From contig QCXZ01000137.1 in NCBI GenBank assembly GCA_025024175.1, positions 24,366,001 through 24,430,000 of the forward strand: DNA of 64,000 nt, written 5' to 3'. A program made the translations under genes and the position numbers. The DNA is from Rhyzopertha dominica. Lineage: Eukaryota; Arthropoda; Insecta; Coleoptera; Bostrichidae. Below the pieces are notes generated by a model. That model ran no database searches. It saw only the letters and a list, made by a program, of their open reading frames with translations, and was not told where the DNA came from. This document shows positions 33,851-49,500 of the stretch, in pieces; position 1 is the first letter of the stretch; every line of letters begins with the position of its first letter.

Positions 33851-36800
33851 AAAGATTTTCCTAAATGGACAAAACAAATTCTTTGCCTAACACTTGGTCA
33901 AATGAAGTCATTCTTTCTTCCAGCATGTAAAACCATGATGGATCGTTTTCAACTTGAAGTGTGATCTGTATCTACAACACTTACTAGTACCATAAATCCA
34001 TGCCCGATAATTATTTGATCCAGTTTTGAAGAACAAAATCGGTCTTGGTCTTCCGGTTTTGTTCCTGTTGTAAAAATTGCAAAAAGATCAAGAATTAGAC
34101 CACGTCAGCTTTTGCAAGTCCAAGACCAAAACTATGATGTACTAGAAGAGACCGGAATGGTCGCAAAAACAAAAGTTCTGTAGGATGTGTTGATAAAATT
34201 CGTGCGCACGAGAAAATTTATACAAAATTGGAACAGAATTTTAATATCAAGTGTTTCGTAACTTTGTTACACGCCAGAAACCTGCTTTGATAAACTTAGT
34301 CTATTTCCAATGCAGCAAAGCATTCCTAAAAAGAATTTTAATCTTAAATGTGACTTGAAGTAATATTTTGATACCCTGCGCTAAAAGAAAAAACGTCTAG
34401 TACTAACAGCTTTTTTTCGATAACAAGTTAGTCAACGACTTGAGGAGCTTCAAGGACATCTAATTTGACTAACCGTATGACTGGCAAATGAAAACCAAAG
34501 AAGGGTACCTTCAGGTTGTGTATAGTGTTGTATTGATTTAACAGAATTCTAAACGCACACTGGTTTATTATTTAACTTTAAGGGCTTAAAGCTATCGTTT
34601 CATATTGTGCTTAATATGTTGGAAATTATCGTTAGGAAATTACATAATAAAGGGAATATATCTGTAGTTGACTTTTTTGGGTTTCCAGGCTATGCGCGGC
34701 AATGTTGAAGCATTACGAGATGGATGCCTCACGCTATTCTTTGAATAAAATTCCCTCGTTTGTTACATTACTAGTTAATTTACGCGATTGGTATTACGAT
34801 GCTAAACTTTCTTAGATGCAAAGCATAAGATCTGACTCAATAAAAAATGAAATGAAAGAAAGCAGCTTGCTTGCTTCAGCGAAGAACCGATGTGCTAAAC
34901 AATATGACATGTGTATAAAGGTTTTTAATCTTAATAAGCTCTATTCTGATTTAACATTGCCTAAAGGTGCCAGAAGAGAAATGGAAGATTTTAATAAATC
35001 CAATGAATATGTTCTAGAATCGTGGATGTAGCACTAGCTATTTCCTAATTTTGAAAAAGATGACTCGTCAGTTTCATTTCGGTGGAGGCGCTGTTTTCTA
35101 AAGCATCATTACCAGTTCGTAAACATCTAAACAAGCTAAACAACAAAACCGCACTGATATTGTTGAGGCCTAATTTATCGACTAAGGCTCAATAAATTAG
35201 GTTTATTTGATTCACAGTTTTAATGCATGTATGTATTTTTCATCCATTTTCCATCCATTTATTCTCGCCATCCGTTCAGATTATCACCTAATTCCTATAA
35301 AAATACAACTCAAGATGCAATAACACAACAAAGCAAGAAAACACTTAACCATGCAAGATTGAAACGATGACCAGGATATTGATATAAGACAATGTCTATG
35401 TAAGACAATACAAGAACAAGACTAAGTTATTCTTGTTGTTGTGCTGATCATTACTATAATTGTTTCAAATTCAAAATGAGTTCTTAGCTGGATAACATTT
35501 TATGCTGTCGCACAACACAGTTCTATTTAGAGTATTTTTATATGTAAATCCTCAAAAATCTATAATGTCTCCCTGGGTTTCTCGCTTTGCTTAAANGATG
35601 TTATTTTCGTAATAACCAAGGAAGATTCAGCAATACTCTTTTATCTCTTTTATCATTCACAACACAAGCTTAGAGACGAAGTATTACTACAACGGCAAAT
35701 TCATATCTTCAATTTACATTATTGGTTTTGTCGGCTTATATTTATTTTTACCGTTTACCAAACTATGTGTAATAAAACTAAGAAAGTAGACTACAAAATG
35801 TGCAGACCATAGCACCCTCCAGAAAATGAATAGTATAAATGCTGCATCATCGTTTATACGAATACACAAATATATTTGAATCAAATGTCGTGTCCACCAC
35901 CTTTCACCTCAGGTGCCATTGGTATCATTGTATGTAAATGGTTCTTCTTTTATTACAATTCACTTGGTCTGACGAAGCAATGTACTGTACTTACTGTTCA
36001 GTAAGTTAAAGTAAGTAAGCCAGACAAAAGGTTTAAAACAACAATTCTAAATAAACTTTTTTTTGAAGCATTGCATCATTATTTAAGCTTTTAGCTTTAT
36101 AACTCATGACAATGACGAGTTATGTTTCTTAATCTGTTTAGTTTAATTGGAAAATAGTGAGATATATTTAAAAGATTTATTCTTTACGTTTACTGAAATT
36201 AGTGTACATTTTATATTAAAATGAAATATATGTATCTATGCCTGGGGTCTAATAATTTTTATCCCTGCAAACGTGTAAGACAAGCTTGCGATAAATACAC
36301 TTGAACTACATCTTTAAGCAATTTATTTTCATATTCTTTACATACATGTAATAAAAATCGTCTAAAAATAACATTCGTGTTCGTGGGTGCGTGTGCAAAT
36401 ATTAAACTCGAAAATAAACCATAGTTTCATTGCAACGCGATGTAGCTATACCTAGCTGTGTAAGTTGGGCTGCCTATAACAGGTATATAAAATGTTCATT
36501 ACAATTTGTTACGTTTATTAACTTGATCCGCAAGGCACATAACATAGTTTCACAGACGATGATAGCTTTTATGCATTATTATTTATTGATAGTTTACACT
36601 ATGCATAAAGAAAAGATTACATAAAAGAACAACTTAAATTTTACAATTTTTTTATGTATCTATCTAAATATACCAAACAATTAATATTTAGATGTACTGG
36701 TAAATTAATAATTGAGATGTAAGTGGTAAATAACTGAAACCCAGATATAACAGCTTACCCTGAAAATTGATTGACAGAGAACTTACTAATAAAGAGTAAT

Positions 36801-36899
36801 ATACTAATATTTATAAATATTTCGAAAGCAGAACGCTACAGATAATAAAATTTTATAAAAATTAAACAACATTATTTACAGGTAAAGCTATTTTAAATG
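33851..36899. other. No gene recognised (downstream of gene C)
   Basis: AT-rich intergenic DNA. A 71-codon plus-strand frame (34816-35031) has normal-looking hydrophilic composition but no recognisable domain or splice context. An N lies near 35596. Confidence 0.35.
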
Positions 36900-36905
36900 T
36901 TTATT
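36900..36905 (-). terminator. Possible polyadenylation signal of gene C
   Basis: AATAAA on the minus strand, about 370 bases after the gene C stop. It is the first canonical hexamer I noticed downstream; AT-rich DNA makes chance hits common. Confidence 0.3.
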
Positions 36906-37276
36906 TAATGTNAGTTAAAATCCGACATGCAATCAAAGCAATGCGCGCAATCCTATCACATTATCAGTATACACATACAAAATTTATCGACTTTTATAGC
37001 ATAAGTATGAACCTTGTTTTTGTATCCTTAATAATGGCCACATATATTGTATATTAGTAATGTATACATATAAAAGTAAGTCTTTGGTGTAGTGAATACA
37101 AAAGGAAACGAATGTTATCATATTGTTTAACCTAATATCAATCACATTAGAAGAACACTTTACCAAAAACAAATAGAACTAATTATCTTAAATGCAATTA
37201 TATGCAAATAAATAACAATATAATACCAATGTACAATGGAAAATACATATAACACGTTAGCTTTAAGCTGCAGAGA

Positions 37277-37592
37277 TCACTCCATATTTTCCGCATGGAT
37301 CCTTTCCAGCTCATCGAGATCTTCTTTATCTATGTCGGCATCGCCATAGCCCCAAACGTGGCTGCCGTCTCCAGATCTTTGAGCCCTTCTGGCAATCATC
37401 AGCGGTGAGACGCTCTTTAAATCGTAGGCCCAGCCCATGCGCGCGAAGAAATCTATGAACTTGGTAGAAGGGTTGACTTTGTTCCCAAGCTCACCAGTTT
37501 TGTAATCCCATGGAAAAACATGATGATAGTTGTGCCATCCCTCCCCAAGAGCGGCGATAGAGACTGCAAGATTCTCTACTGGACTTATATTT
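37277..37592 (-). CDS. Gene C exon 5 (histidine box 3 and C-terminus)
   Basis: 316 bp from a T-rich TTTTTTTTAG acceptor to the TGA at 37277-37279. It opens by completing a Lys codon, then N-I-S-P-V-E-N and G-E-G-W-H-N-Y-H-H-V-F-P-W-D-Y. K-F-I-D-F-F-A, W-A-Y-D-L-K and G-D-G-S-H follow, all standard for the family. The acidic end reads D-I-D-K-E-D-L-D-E-L-E. Confidence 0.92.
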
Positions 37593-40500
37593 CTAAAAAA
37601 AATATAAACAGTAATTATTGTGCTATTGTCTCGGGGTTTAATCAAAATAGCCGTGGTGTACAATTATTCTGCTGAAAAGTTTATAGCTAGCGCTCTTATA
37701 TGGCTGCCGATATCCCTGCTAAACGTTCAACGCTATCCCCGCTAATTCTTCAATTCCGTAATGTCTAAAGATACAGTTTCCGCTAGCGTCGTTAACCTCA
37801 TTTTTCATAATATTTAAAAAAATCCATAAAAATCTAGTTATTGATTTTTGGGGGGCTACGACCAGATATTTTGCTACAACTTCCAAAGTTTCATCTGCTT
37901 GACAGCTAACCCCTCCGTTTTATATAATCATCTTAAATGTTTAGCGCTCGCTCAAGCAATGGGGTTGTAGCCCTTAACAGCAAGTCGTTATTATGACACA
38001 TGTGCGACTTTGCCTGGACCCAATGGAGCCGACAACAGAAAAAACATTTATGGTGTCTTATTTTTACCTTTAAAGGTTTTTTGAATACCTGTACGAGGCC
38101 AGATCGTTTGATTTGTCGCAAATTTTAATTTAATATATTTCATATTTTAATATTTACAGTAAAAACGACTAACAAAATGCGTTTAACACATCCATTTACG
38201 TGCAGGTTGTTATAAATAATAACGGTTGCGAGCTTGGGAAATAGAATGGCAACGCTTCTGCGACTTCAGTTTTAAAAACCTAATCTCGGCCCATCCCACT
38301 GACTGGCATGCTAGGATCACAAAATGCACGTGGCAAAATCACACAGTTATACTCAAGCAAGCGCGCCAGGGAACGGTGACGTCACAGATTAAAACTCTAA
38401 ATATTATCAGTTTTTTAAGCATTAACTAAGTGTTTTGCGAAAAATAAAATGCACGGGTCTATTATTTTTTCATGCAGATTCATATACTGCAATAAAACAA
38501 AATGGGGGCTGGAGGCCTATTGTGAGCTTAATTTTCAGGTTCGCTCAATAAATAGGTGCCAGACAAATTTTCCTGAACACTATAGAAAGTTGCTTCTAGG
38601 CAGTCTAGAATTATTATTAGCTGTAAAAATGAATCAGGTGAATCAGCTTCAAGAAAGCAAACATCCTAATTCATCGATCTAGGACTATATCAGCAAGTCA
38701 GCGAAGCTGTAGCATGAATTCAACTGCTTAAAAGGGCCGTACGACTCCAGTATAGTATAGAACAATCTTTACCACTCCAAAATACTGCATGATAGTAGAA
38801 CTGCAAGGTCTAGTTTCAGTTATGAAGTAATTTCTTAATCTAAAAGATAGGGAACATAAGTACTCGGATGGAGGAAATATATCTACAAATCATCAACAGC
38901 CGACTATCAACTAGATGTATATGATCGAATTCTAGAACACATATGCACTGAAAAAAATGAACGGAGTTTTTGGTCTAGTTTGTACACGAGGGTCACTGAA
39001 ATAATTAAACTAGTAAAAAATAAACAGCTAACCATCAACATTACGGTCACCGATTTAGGGTGATAAAATAAATAAAAACACAAACAGAGCCAACACTAGC
39101 AATAGACAGTAGACCGTTTCGAAATAACTTTCTGAGAAAGACTTGACAATTTCGTAGTTAAAAGGGAATACCTAGCGTAAAAAATCTGCTCGATGCATAG
39201 GTTTAAAAAAAGTTGTAACAAATGAATAAAAAGAGCAATCATTGTAAAACTTCAGGAATGTGCTCTAAAAGAGTTCCGGCACGCGATTTATTTGATATTA
39301 AAAAAAAAGTCCATAAACAGCAAAAAAAATCAGGTCTATTCTATCAAATTTTTTATGATTTTTGTTTGTAATTAAAGATGATTATAAGCCTACTTTTTAG
39401 ATTCTGCCAAATAAATAGCATACATCTNTCTTTCATCTTTACAATAAAAAAAATTCATTGACTTTCGTCAAAAAATCACTTTATTATATAAAAATGCGCT
39501 CTGGCTTTTGCTGCCACCTAGCGCTGTAAACTGCAGTCGCGTTCAAACACAGTGGACCTGTGGTATACTGGTGATGACCAGGCATGTGTTTTCCCGCTCG
39601 AATTCATAGGTTTGATTTTCTATTGTTGAACCTTGTTCGAACAACAATCAAGGAAAGGAAGATTACTGAAATGGTAATAATACTAAAATGCGTCGGTATT
39701 CTAGAAAAGAACAAAATTCAATCTATAATTACCTATGTACTTGTTTATTACTTTTTTCTTTAACCTATGCACCGAGGCGAGGGTAGATGAATAAAGTAAG
39801 AAAAATAAGTAAAGTAAACCTGAAAAACCATCAACCCATCAATTGGATCCACGAAGCCTACAACTCTAAGCACCAGCTTTAAGCTTGATAGAGATAAGTG
39901 AAACGACTCTAGAACTAGCTTTTCAATAACATTGCGCAAAATGGGAGCCTTATTCACCGGATCCATTGTTTAATTTTTTTATCATAAAATAGAGAAAAAG
40001 AAAGGCAATTAAAAACAAAGCCATGTCATATAGTGCAACGGAAAACACTTTCAAGCTGGTGATTCTATAATTCTTGTGCATCTTCATCTGTTATTAAACT
40101 TAAATATTTTCTTCCAAAATCCAGGAACTTCGTAGATTAAAGCTAAATATGTCCTCCGTAGAAAGGATTTTTTACGCAAAGTTTGTTGTATTTATTGACA
40201 GCATGTAAATGATTTATTCTCTACCGGGAGGGGGCAGCTCGAAAATAAACCATTATAATCATTCGCACTGAACTACAAATAGTTACAAAAGGTGAACGTC
40301 ATTTACGGTAATTGAACTGGAAATGTTGGATTATCTGATCTTTCATTTGAAGGGAAATATCTAGCATGTTCTGCGATGATAATTTAGAAGACCGCAAGCG
40401 TTTATGTTAGTTTTTGCTTAAATTAATGGATAAGTTCGCTTAGTACCAAGATGATAATTTGCTTCAAATTATCAAGTTTAATAGCAAGAGTATAAAACAT

Positions 40501-43500
40501 TAGGTAAAATAGCGACTATGATTAACATTTCTAACCATAAGATCTCGACTACAAATAACTCCACTGAGGATAACGATATTTGCCGTCTCTCTTGTTCTCT
40601 TGGAGAGAGGTTCAACATCTGACCGGTAGTTATCGGCAGCTCATAGGTATATGATTTTTACATTACGTCTTATGCGAAAGTGGGATTATTCATTACTTTT
40701 AATTTAAAATAATTTTTATGCCATTCAGGTATCTAAAATAATGCATTGTTATTTATATAGTTAAAAACCACACAAAGGAAAAAATGGCGTTTTTTTTTGT
40801 CATCAATTTCAGAGTAAAACACCTAATGATCATGCGAAAAGAGGACCCGACACATGAGTATTTAATATGATCTGAGCAAGTTACAATACGGAAAATATTA
40901 CATATTGTATTTTTTCAAATTACGTCTAGTTTCATAAATTTTAAATATCTTTCGAAAGTTTTTTGATCTTATTTGTGTCAGATATTATAGTTTAGCTGGA
41001 TCGATATTTATACATCCGTTATGTGGCTCCATCTATCGATAATCCGTAAGACCTCGTAAAACTAAAAAGTAGGGGTGCTACCGAATCGGTTCAGTATCTT
41101 TAGATGCGTTATCAGTAATGTCGACGATAGGTTTAATTAACAACTAAACAAACTAAAAATCCTCAGACATTTAATTATTTTAGGTAATGCTTGAGTTTTA
41201 ACAAATTGAGGATTATTTGTCAAACGTTGGAACTGTGACAATTTCTAAGGAATAATACTATAATAAGAATAAATAAAAGTGAAGTACCTACTCATGAAAC
41301 ATCGTTCTTAATATTTGTTCTATTGAATGTAGGGTGTAGAACGCGCACTTACATATGCACAGTAAGTCAATAAAATTCTGACAAGCTCAAAATGCGCTAA
41401 TATATGCAAGAAACCAAATTCTTCGATTATTCTCATTAGCTTGAAAGGCATTTTATTTGTATCGCTGTGATAAATCAATCGATGAATATGCTTTATGTTT
41501 AAGGACATTAATCACTTATTTTTATGTTTTTATGCTTCAGGATAATGTACAGTCCGTTCACGTAAACATGATGTACGTACTTATTTTTCGAATTATTGAT
41601 TGACGTGTCATATTTTTTCTCGTCAAACTATGAAAACATAAATCGTGACAACTTTTCATGAGGAATTGATTGTTACGCAACAATATATATTCTTATAGTC
41701 ATTTTCAAATCGATTACAGGATGAATCGAATATGATACTCCTACAGCTTACTACAATGGGGTAGGTATCCAAATTATGTCGATACAGCTGTGCCACTTGA
41801 GCTATACAATAGCCATACAGAACGATTCAATGATTGTGCTACATACAAAGACACCGCTGACTAATTTATTTTCTTGTTTTTATAATAATTATAGGTTCAG
41901 CAGATATATAGAATTCNAAATTGATTTTCACAACCATACTACCATCTTCTCACTCAAAGCAAGACTGATTCTTTCAAAGAGATTTTGTGCTATCCGACAA
42001 TAGGGACGTGTTTTTCCAGTAATGGCTCTACTACAACTTGATGTTGCAAATAAATTTGTTCGTTTCATAAACATCAGCCTTATTAGATACCTACCTAACT
42101 GTTACACAACGGGAGGGTTTTTCCTTTTACGACATCTTGTCATAATGTATAATTCTTAAAAGACAAAAAACAACTAAACCGATCTACTGAATATATAAAA
42201 TTTTGCCATCTAGGTTTTAACTTGATATTTTGGAGAATAAAAGAAATACACTTACTTGTCATAAGGTTTTTGGCCCCACATATGAGCGACGCTATTAACA
42301 AAAAAAGCAATATTCAGAGTGATGCAGAATCTCAAATTGAAATTAATCCAGAACGAGTTCCATATGGTCTCGTCCCAAAAGTACACTGGAATGCCCACTG
42401 GAAAGAATATAACGAAGAGAAAGAACCACATGGGGTATAACCTGAAAAACGTTAATGATAGACAAAACAGTAATTAAGCTATTAATTGGGGACATTACTT
42501 CTTTTGCCACCATAGTATTGGATCTGCGTCTAAATCGCTCATGTCAACAGCTTCTCTCTTCGCTACCACATCTGGATGCGGAGTTAAAACGAGCCAACCT
42601 ACGTGTGCGAACATGAAACCCCTTTTGGCGTTGTGCGGATCCGCGTCTGTCTCACTGTACTTGTGATGCACCCTGTGATCCAGAGCCCATGCATATACAT
42701 GTCTCTGTAACAAAAGTTTAAAGATATCAACTTTTTCACACAACAAACTAGTTTTTTCATAGGTATATTAATATAGTTGACATAATTTAAGCATATGTAC
42801 ACGAAACAAATCTGCTATACGCCCATTCTTTTTTCTTCATGCAGACGTTTATACATGAAGGATACAGGCAAATAACGTGCAAAGTTCAAAATTGAGGAAA
42901 TTTGCAATAAGGTGGATCTAGTATGCAATTTGCTCTTTGTAAAGGGAAACAAATGGCTAATGATGTTTAACCGGATTAGGATCAGCCACAGCACAAAACC
43001 GCTTTTGGTAGTCAAGCTTGATCAACATCGTCTTCTTCGTTGGACCTACGCTGAACTCACACACAGGGACCTAGTTAAATTTTCGCTACAGGTATAGGAT
43101 CTTTATAATCATACATTGTGCTTCCAAGGTGCAAGGAGCTGTCCTGTCTAGTCCATATCAGCAAAGTCGGCAGTCTTTAAGTATACAGAATCTATCATTT
43201 GTTTTACATGTGCATGCGTCTAGCACTGTTTTAGTATTTTTGATGATGCGAATTCTTCATTTCAATTACAGTAGTAACAGTGGCACCACGCTTCCCAATT
43301 TGATCGAAAAGATGCTTTTAATACTTAAATGCATGTCTATGCTACGCTGTCTGCACTGCAATCAACTACAGATAGATCTATTTCGCTATCATTACAGCCC
43401 ATCAGTGTAGTTTAGGTCTAATGCAGACATCATGGCATAGACCTGGTTTTGCCTTTATACCAATGGCATGGTATGATGCTAGTAGAAAAATAGTGACATA

Positions 43501-46500
43501 CCCATTAAGGCATCTATGTGCTTATGCGTTCGTGTCAGTTCATTGCTGACATTTTTTTGCTAACGTCATACCAAGCCTTTGATATATATGCAAAACCAGT
43601 TCTATACTATGCTGCCTGCATTAGACCTAAAGCTACATTGATGAGCGGTAATGACAGCGAAGATGGTTGCAGTGCTGATAGCATAGCATAGACATGCATT
43701 TTTATGTACGTCGGTTCTTGCCCGTCAGAAAAAAGTGCCGCGAGGGCCTGGTGTCAGGTTGGTGTATGCAGATACATGCCAACTTGTCAGATTATAGGTC
43801 ACTTCCTTTAGGAAGCAGTATCTATTAAGAGTCCTCAGTCCAAAACCGCGTCGTGAAATTTGCGGGATCGGTGTACAGCGGGGTAGCGGTAGGCGTATAC
43901 GACAGACTTCGTGTGTCTCAGTCGCACAATCCGTCTCTGTTTCATAAACTAATAGTTGCGAACACCAGTTATAGTGAACGGCACCCACATGCAGGTGGCT
44001 CCTTTCGTTACCTATTTAAAATCGAAAGCATTGCAAGGCCAGCATTGTACAGGAGGATTAATTAAGATTGGGCAATNTCTGAACTGGAGGTACTGCACAC
44101 CAAAATATGGCGATTGACCTTAACATGCCTTATGCAAATGTTGCAGGTTTACGAGATACAGGGTGTTCAAAGTTGGAATTTTAATTTGAAATTTCTCAAT
44201 AATTTTGTGATTTTAACCAGTATCGACTGGAAAATTGGCAACTTTATGTTTTTTGGCAAGAGAATTACGAATTTAATGCTAAATTTAGCACTATGTATAC
44301 AGGGCGTTAGCTACACCCTGTTACTTAAGTAAATTACAACATATTTTTTTGCCCAACGAGTTATGGCTAAAAGTACTAGAAAATCTAAAAGGCAGTTCCA
44401 TTTTTAATAAAAAAGGCACTCTTGTTTATTTCATGTAACCCTATCAGTTTTTGAGTTATTTGCATTTTAAACATTCAGTGTAAAGACTCCTAAGCCACCG
44501 TTATTACTTTGACTTTTTTTCAAACAGGCTTGTGTCAGCACAATTTTACTGTCACTAAGTAAGAGTGTTTATTGTATTTTTCTAATTTACTTAGTATTAT
44601 TTGTAGTAAAAATTCTAAAATAAGAAAATGCCACGACATAATGAATTTTCTAGCAGTGAAATGCGTGATATGATTTGTGTTTTTGGTCAGTCAAATTATA
44701 GTGAACTTGGTGCAGCCAGAAGGTGTTTAGAATTATACCCAAATCGAAGACAACCCAACCACAGATTGTTCAGACGTATTTACATCCGCCTAGGCGAAAC
44801 AGGGTGTTTTCGTCCTAAAAGCTTAAATGCTGTTAGAAAAACTGTCAACGTCGATGATGAAGACGAGGTTTTAGTTCGTATTTCGGAAAATCCAGATCAG
44901 TACTCGTGGGTTAAGTGCGGCAACAGTAATAAGCCAATCGTCTATCTGAAGAATTTTAAAGAAAGATAATCTCCATCCCTGTCACTATACCCCGTCCAAA
45001 ATTTGTTACCTCAAGATTTACCAGTTCACCTACAATTTGCTCAATTTATCCTAGGTAAACAAACCGAAAACCAGGATTTTCTTAATAACTTCCTTTTCAC
45101 CGATCAGGCGACGTTTACTAGGCAATGTGTTTTTAATTGGAAAAACAATCATTTGTGGAACTCCGAAAATCCGCATGCTCTAAAGGAACTTCATTTTCAG
45201 CATGAATTCAAGGTAAATATTTGTTGTGGTGTGATATCTGGTTTTTCTATTGGTCCTTTTGAACGTCCTCCTAATCTGAACAGACCCCTCTATTTAAACT
45301 TCCTCTTGAACAAAATTTAAACACAGTACTAGAAAATGTACCACTAGCCCTAAGGCGGACCATGTGGTTTATACTAAACGGGGCACCGCCACATTTTTTT
45401 CTGCCAGTACGTCAATACCTGAGTGAACATTTTCCTCACCGGTGGATTGGGCGTGGCAGTGAATTTGTTTGCCCACCTAAAAGTCCAGATTTCAACCCTC
45501 CAGACTTCTCAATATGGTCACAAATGAAGGACATGATTCACAAAGAAACAGTTAATTCCATCGAAGAATTACGATAGAAAATTCAAGAAGTTGCTAATAT
45601 TATTAAAAATAATCGATAAATGTTATTTAATATCCAAAGATCTTTAAGGATACGCCTTACAAAGTGTATTGAAGTGGAAGACGGTCATTCTGAACATTTA
45701 CTTTAAAGTTTCCTTTTATTAGTTACTGATTGTTATTTGTTGCCTTTACTGTTGTTACCTACATTGTAGTAATTTAAAAGAATAAATTCTTTTTACAACA
45801 AACAAAATTCATTAAATGTTTAAAATGCAATCCATTGAAAATGGAACTGCCTTTTAGATTTTCTAGTCGCTATAGCCATAACTCGTTAGGCAAAAAATAT
45901 ATGTTGTAATTTACTTAAGTAACAGGGAGTAACTAGCATTAAATTCGTAATTCTCTTGCTAAACGAAAAGTTGCCAATTTTTCAGACGACGCTGCTTAAA
46001 ACTACAAAAGTCTTGCGAAATTTCAAAGTAAAGTTCCAATTTTGAACACCCTGTATCTCTTAAACCTGCAATATTTGTATAAGGCATATTAAGCTCAATC
46101 ACCATATTTTGGTGTTCAGTTCAGAGATTGCCGATTCTTAATTTATTACCCTGTATAAATGTATACCTATTCTATATTGTATAACGTCTACTTTCATATT
46201 GTAATCATCACCTGCCCATCATCAGGTTTAATTACATTTAATTTACCCAGCACTTGAAGTTATTTAATACGCGTTATAACTATTATTCGGATTTATGATT
46301 TTACCAGACTGCAAAACGTTAACACCGTTATAACTTGTCGACGAAAAATATATAAAGAACGAATTTTGGTACAAGCTGCAGCGGCAAAAGACTGAACCAA
46401 TATATTCTTTTTAATAATACTTTTTAGTTACAGTTTGAAGCTGATTTACGAATAATGAAGATATATACTATTCAATTTTAATAAGTGGTGCGTCGTGCTC

Positions 46501-49500
46501 TTTCCTATTTAATTTATTTAATTGTCTTATTCAATTTATTAATTGTCGGGTGTTCGTAACGGAGAATTCGTCAAGAACTTGAAGTAAAGCTAAAGTACAA
46601 TCTCAATTTTTGGATACCTGATATTGATGCAGTGCTAATGGTATTTCGCCCTAATTTATGATAGTGTCAAAAGGTTGTGGTCTGCTTTATTAAATTAAAA
46701 TAAATGTAATTTAATAGTATTGAAAACAATAACTTAAGTGCAAAAATTATGTATAACTTGTCAGATACTAAAGCCGATTAAATGTATGTACTCGTATTTA
46801 GAGTACGTAGTACTCGCATATTACTCGTATATGACGAAATGATACTATTTACTAGATTTTATTAGATCCTAATTAAGACTACGTAGAGTCAGGTAAAAAC
46901 TTCTCTGCAAGTATAATTTCAAATGCTTCAAGTTAAACGAGATATCTACAGCTCATTTTGAAAAAAATACGTTTAGACGGTTTGGTTATAGCAAAGATTG
47001 TTATTTTACATTTCCCGAAGTTATTTTTACTTGTACAAAGAATTGACTGCAGTTATTTACTAAGATAAGCGTTACGTATAGATCGAAAAGAAGTTGAATA
47101 CTATGANGATCGTAAACTGTAAATTTACTGCTATGAATATCGTGATTTTGTATCTCATCGTATTTTAGACAACGGTGATATAGCCGATGAAACTAGTCCA
47201 GTCATACCAGCCTAAATTGATGTAAAATCTATAAAGCAGACTTATACAATTTTTATTTCAAAATAATGTTTGAAATAAATAAAACAAGTTATAGCTACGT
47301 GTTGTTTTCATTCTTGTTAGAAATATACTCGTACGTACACACTTTCTTATACCTTAGTCTGATAAAAATGGCTTTACTAAGCATAACTCTATTATTTTTT
47401 TCCACATTCCACGGATGGAAAGTATTGTAGCACGAAAAAAAAAATTTCTATTTGCTTTAAGTGCTCGGGAATGTCCAAAAACAAAATTTGAGCAAAACAT
47501 TTCTTGTCTGTGTGGCTGTCGGTCTGTGAGTGGAAGCGATAACTTCCGAAAGACATAATAATATATGAACTTGAAATTTGGCATACATATTAATCTCAAC
47601 TACCCAAAGCGACCTATTGTTATTAGGGTAAGTAGGTTATAGGGAAGGAGGTGAAATGTGGGGGTAACTACCCTTTTTGCGAATTTTTGTTTGTTTTTCC
47701 TTTTAGTATGTGATTAATAGTATCAGTGTGAATATTATTCGTCCCTACAAATTTTCGGTGCAGCAAACTGTTTAGAAGATATTAACAAAAAAGCATCACT
47801 AAAAAAACGGTTTTTCATGAATGTGTCCGAAAATACTTAATATATTCAAAAAGTGAAAATACTATCAGGTAGGATATAAATATTCTCACAACATTAAAAA
47901 CAATCCATAATTTTGACATTTTCGAAATATTTCTACAAAATTAAAATGAAGTTTAAATTTCTATTCGAAAAGCACTCTTGAAAATTTTTTGTTAAGTTAA
48001 TAATGTTCGAGTTATTTAAAAAAACGGATTTATAAAATATATGGATTTTTGATATCACGAGAATCGTTTGTCGTAGAAAAAAATGTGTAGAGAGAAAAAA
48101 ATGCGCAAAAAATACATTAAAAATTTCTGAAAAGAGTAAATGAATTTGTTATTATGATTACCTCATTTTGTAGGTTCCGTTGGTATTTGTTACAGGCATC
48201 TAAACGTTACATAGTCATAAGTATTTAGTCATGTTATCTATACAAGGTGTTCATTAATTATATGCTAATATTATAGTGTTAACATTTCAAAAAAAGGATC
48301 CCCTTTCATCACTAAAACCGTTGTCTGGATATAATATTCGACAACGCTAAAACTTTGATACCGCACCAAATATTTCTATGAATTCTATGAAATTATTATT
48401 AGTTAACTAATTAATAATTCAAATTAAATTACAGTAGTTTTAACAAAAATTAAATATTACGTATTATTTATTTTACAGGTAAGAACATTAATCATTAAAA
48501 TCGAAATGGTTATAATATTTATTTTTCAAATAAAATGAAAACAAATGTAGAGAACATTTTCTAAATCAATGGGAATTTGAAAAACATTTTTACTTTTGAG
48601 AAAAATTGTAAAGTACTATTTTTTAAAGCATAGGGTGCGCGTCCCTTACTAGTATCATGGTAGGTAGACGTGAAAAAGAAATTGATTAGGTATTTCAAAA
48701 AATTCACGGAAAGCGTATTTCAAAGCTCATAGAAAGATCTAGTGCGGTATCAAAATTAGAGCAAAAAATTTACACACCCTGCAGCTTAAAAGTTCACATT
48801 ACCTTATTTCCACGTTTTAAATTTCCAACGTTGGCATATTTCTTCCAGTTATGCCGTCGGGAAGTCCTTCTTCTAATAATTTTGCCTTCCCTTTTACGCA
48901 TTTTAAAGAACATCCGCATGACAACGTAGATGTACTTATTTACGAAATACACACATATGTTGTATGTACATGTGCCATGTGCCGCGCGTATTTAATACGA
49001 GCCGTACTACCACGACAATGGGAGGAGCATCTGGCGAAGTTCATGTAGCAACCGGTAGGTGGCACCACGAGCCACGCGCATTTATTACAATTGCAGATCC
49101 TTCGCTGTGCCATTATTTAACAATAACTGAGCAAGAAAAACTCATTCTCTTTTTTTAGCTACGTTTGAAAATGGTCAAGTGCCATTTAGCTCGGGCCAAA
49201 TTTTTATATCTATTTCCGTTTACTAGTAAAAAAATTTGAAAGTTTACTAATTTTTTAACACTTTACAAGGCTGTATTTTTGTCGTATTTATCAATAAAGA
49301 AAAACTGCCCGAGTAGAATTCAGTTTAGACCTTGCTTATTCTGGCTGTGTTTAGAAATCTAATCTGCGAACACTGTATCGCGAGTTATAATGGCACCGGG
49401 AAACCTCTACATGCGTTATAAATTTTAAGGGTCTGAGGACTCTTAAGGCAGCTAACTATCTTCGATTGGTTGTGTACGACGTTTTCAGCTTATGAATGTT

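Noticed and set aside
34816..35031. 71-codon plus-strand frame considered as a small gene
   Set aside because: Hydrophilic and plausible looking but with no domain, no conserved neighbours and no promoter evidence.
43129..44065. Frames of 70-93 codons considered as an extra exon or gene in gene C intron 2
   Set aside because: No family resemblance and no matching splice phases with gene C.
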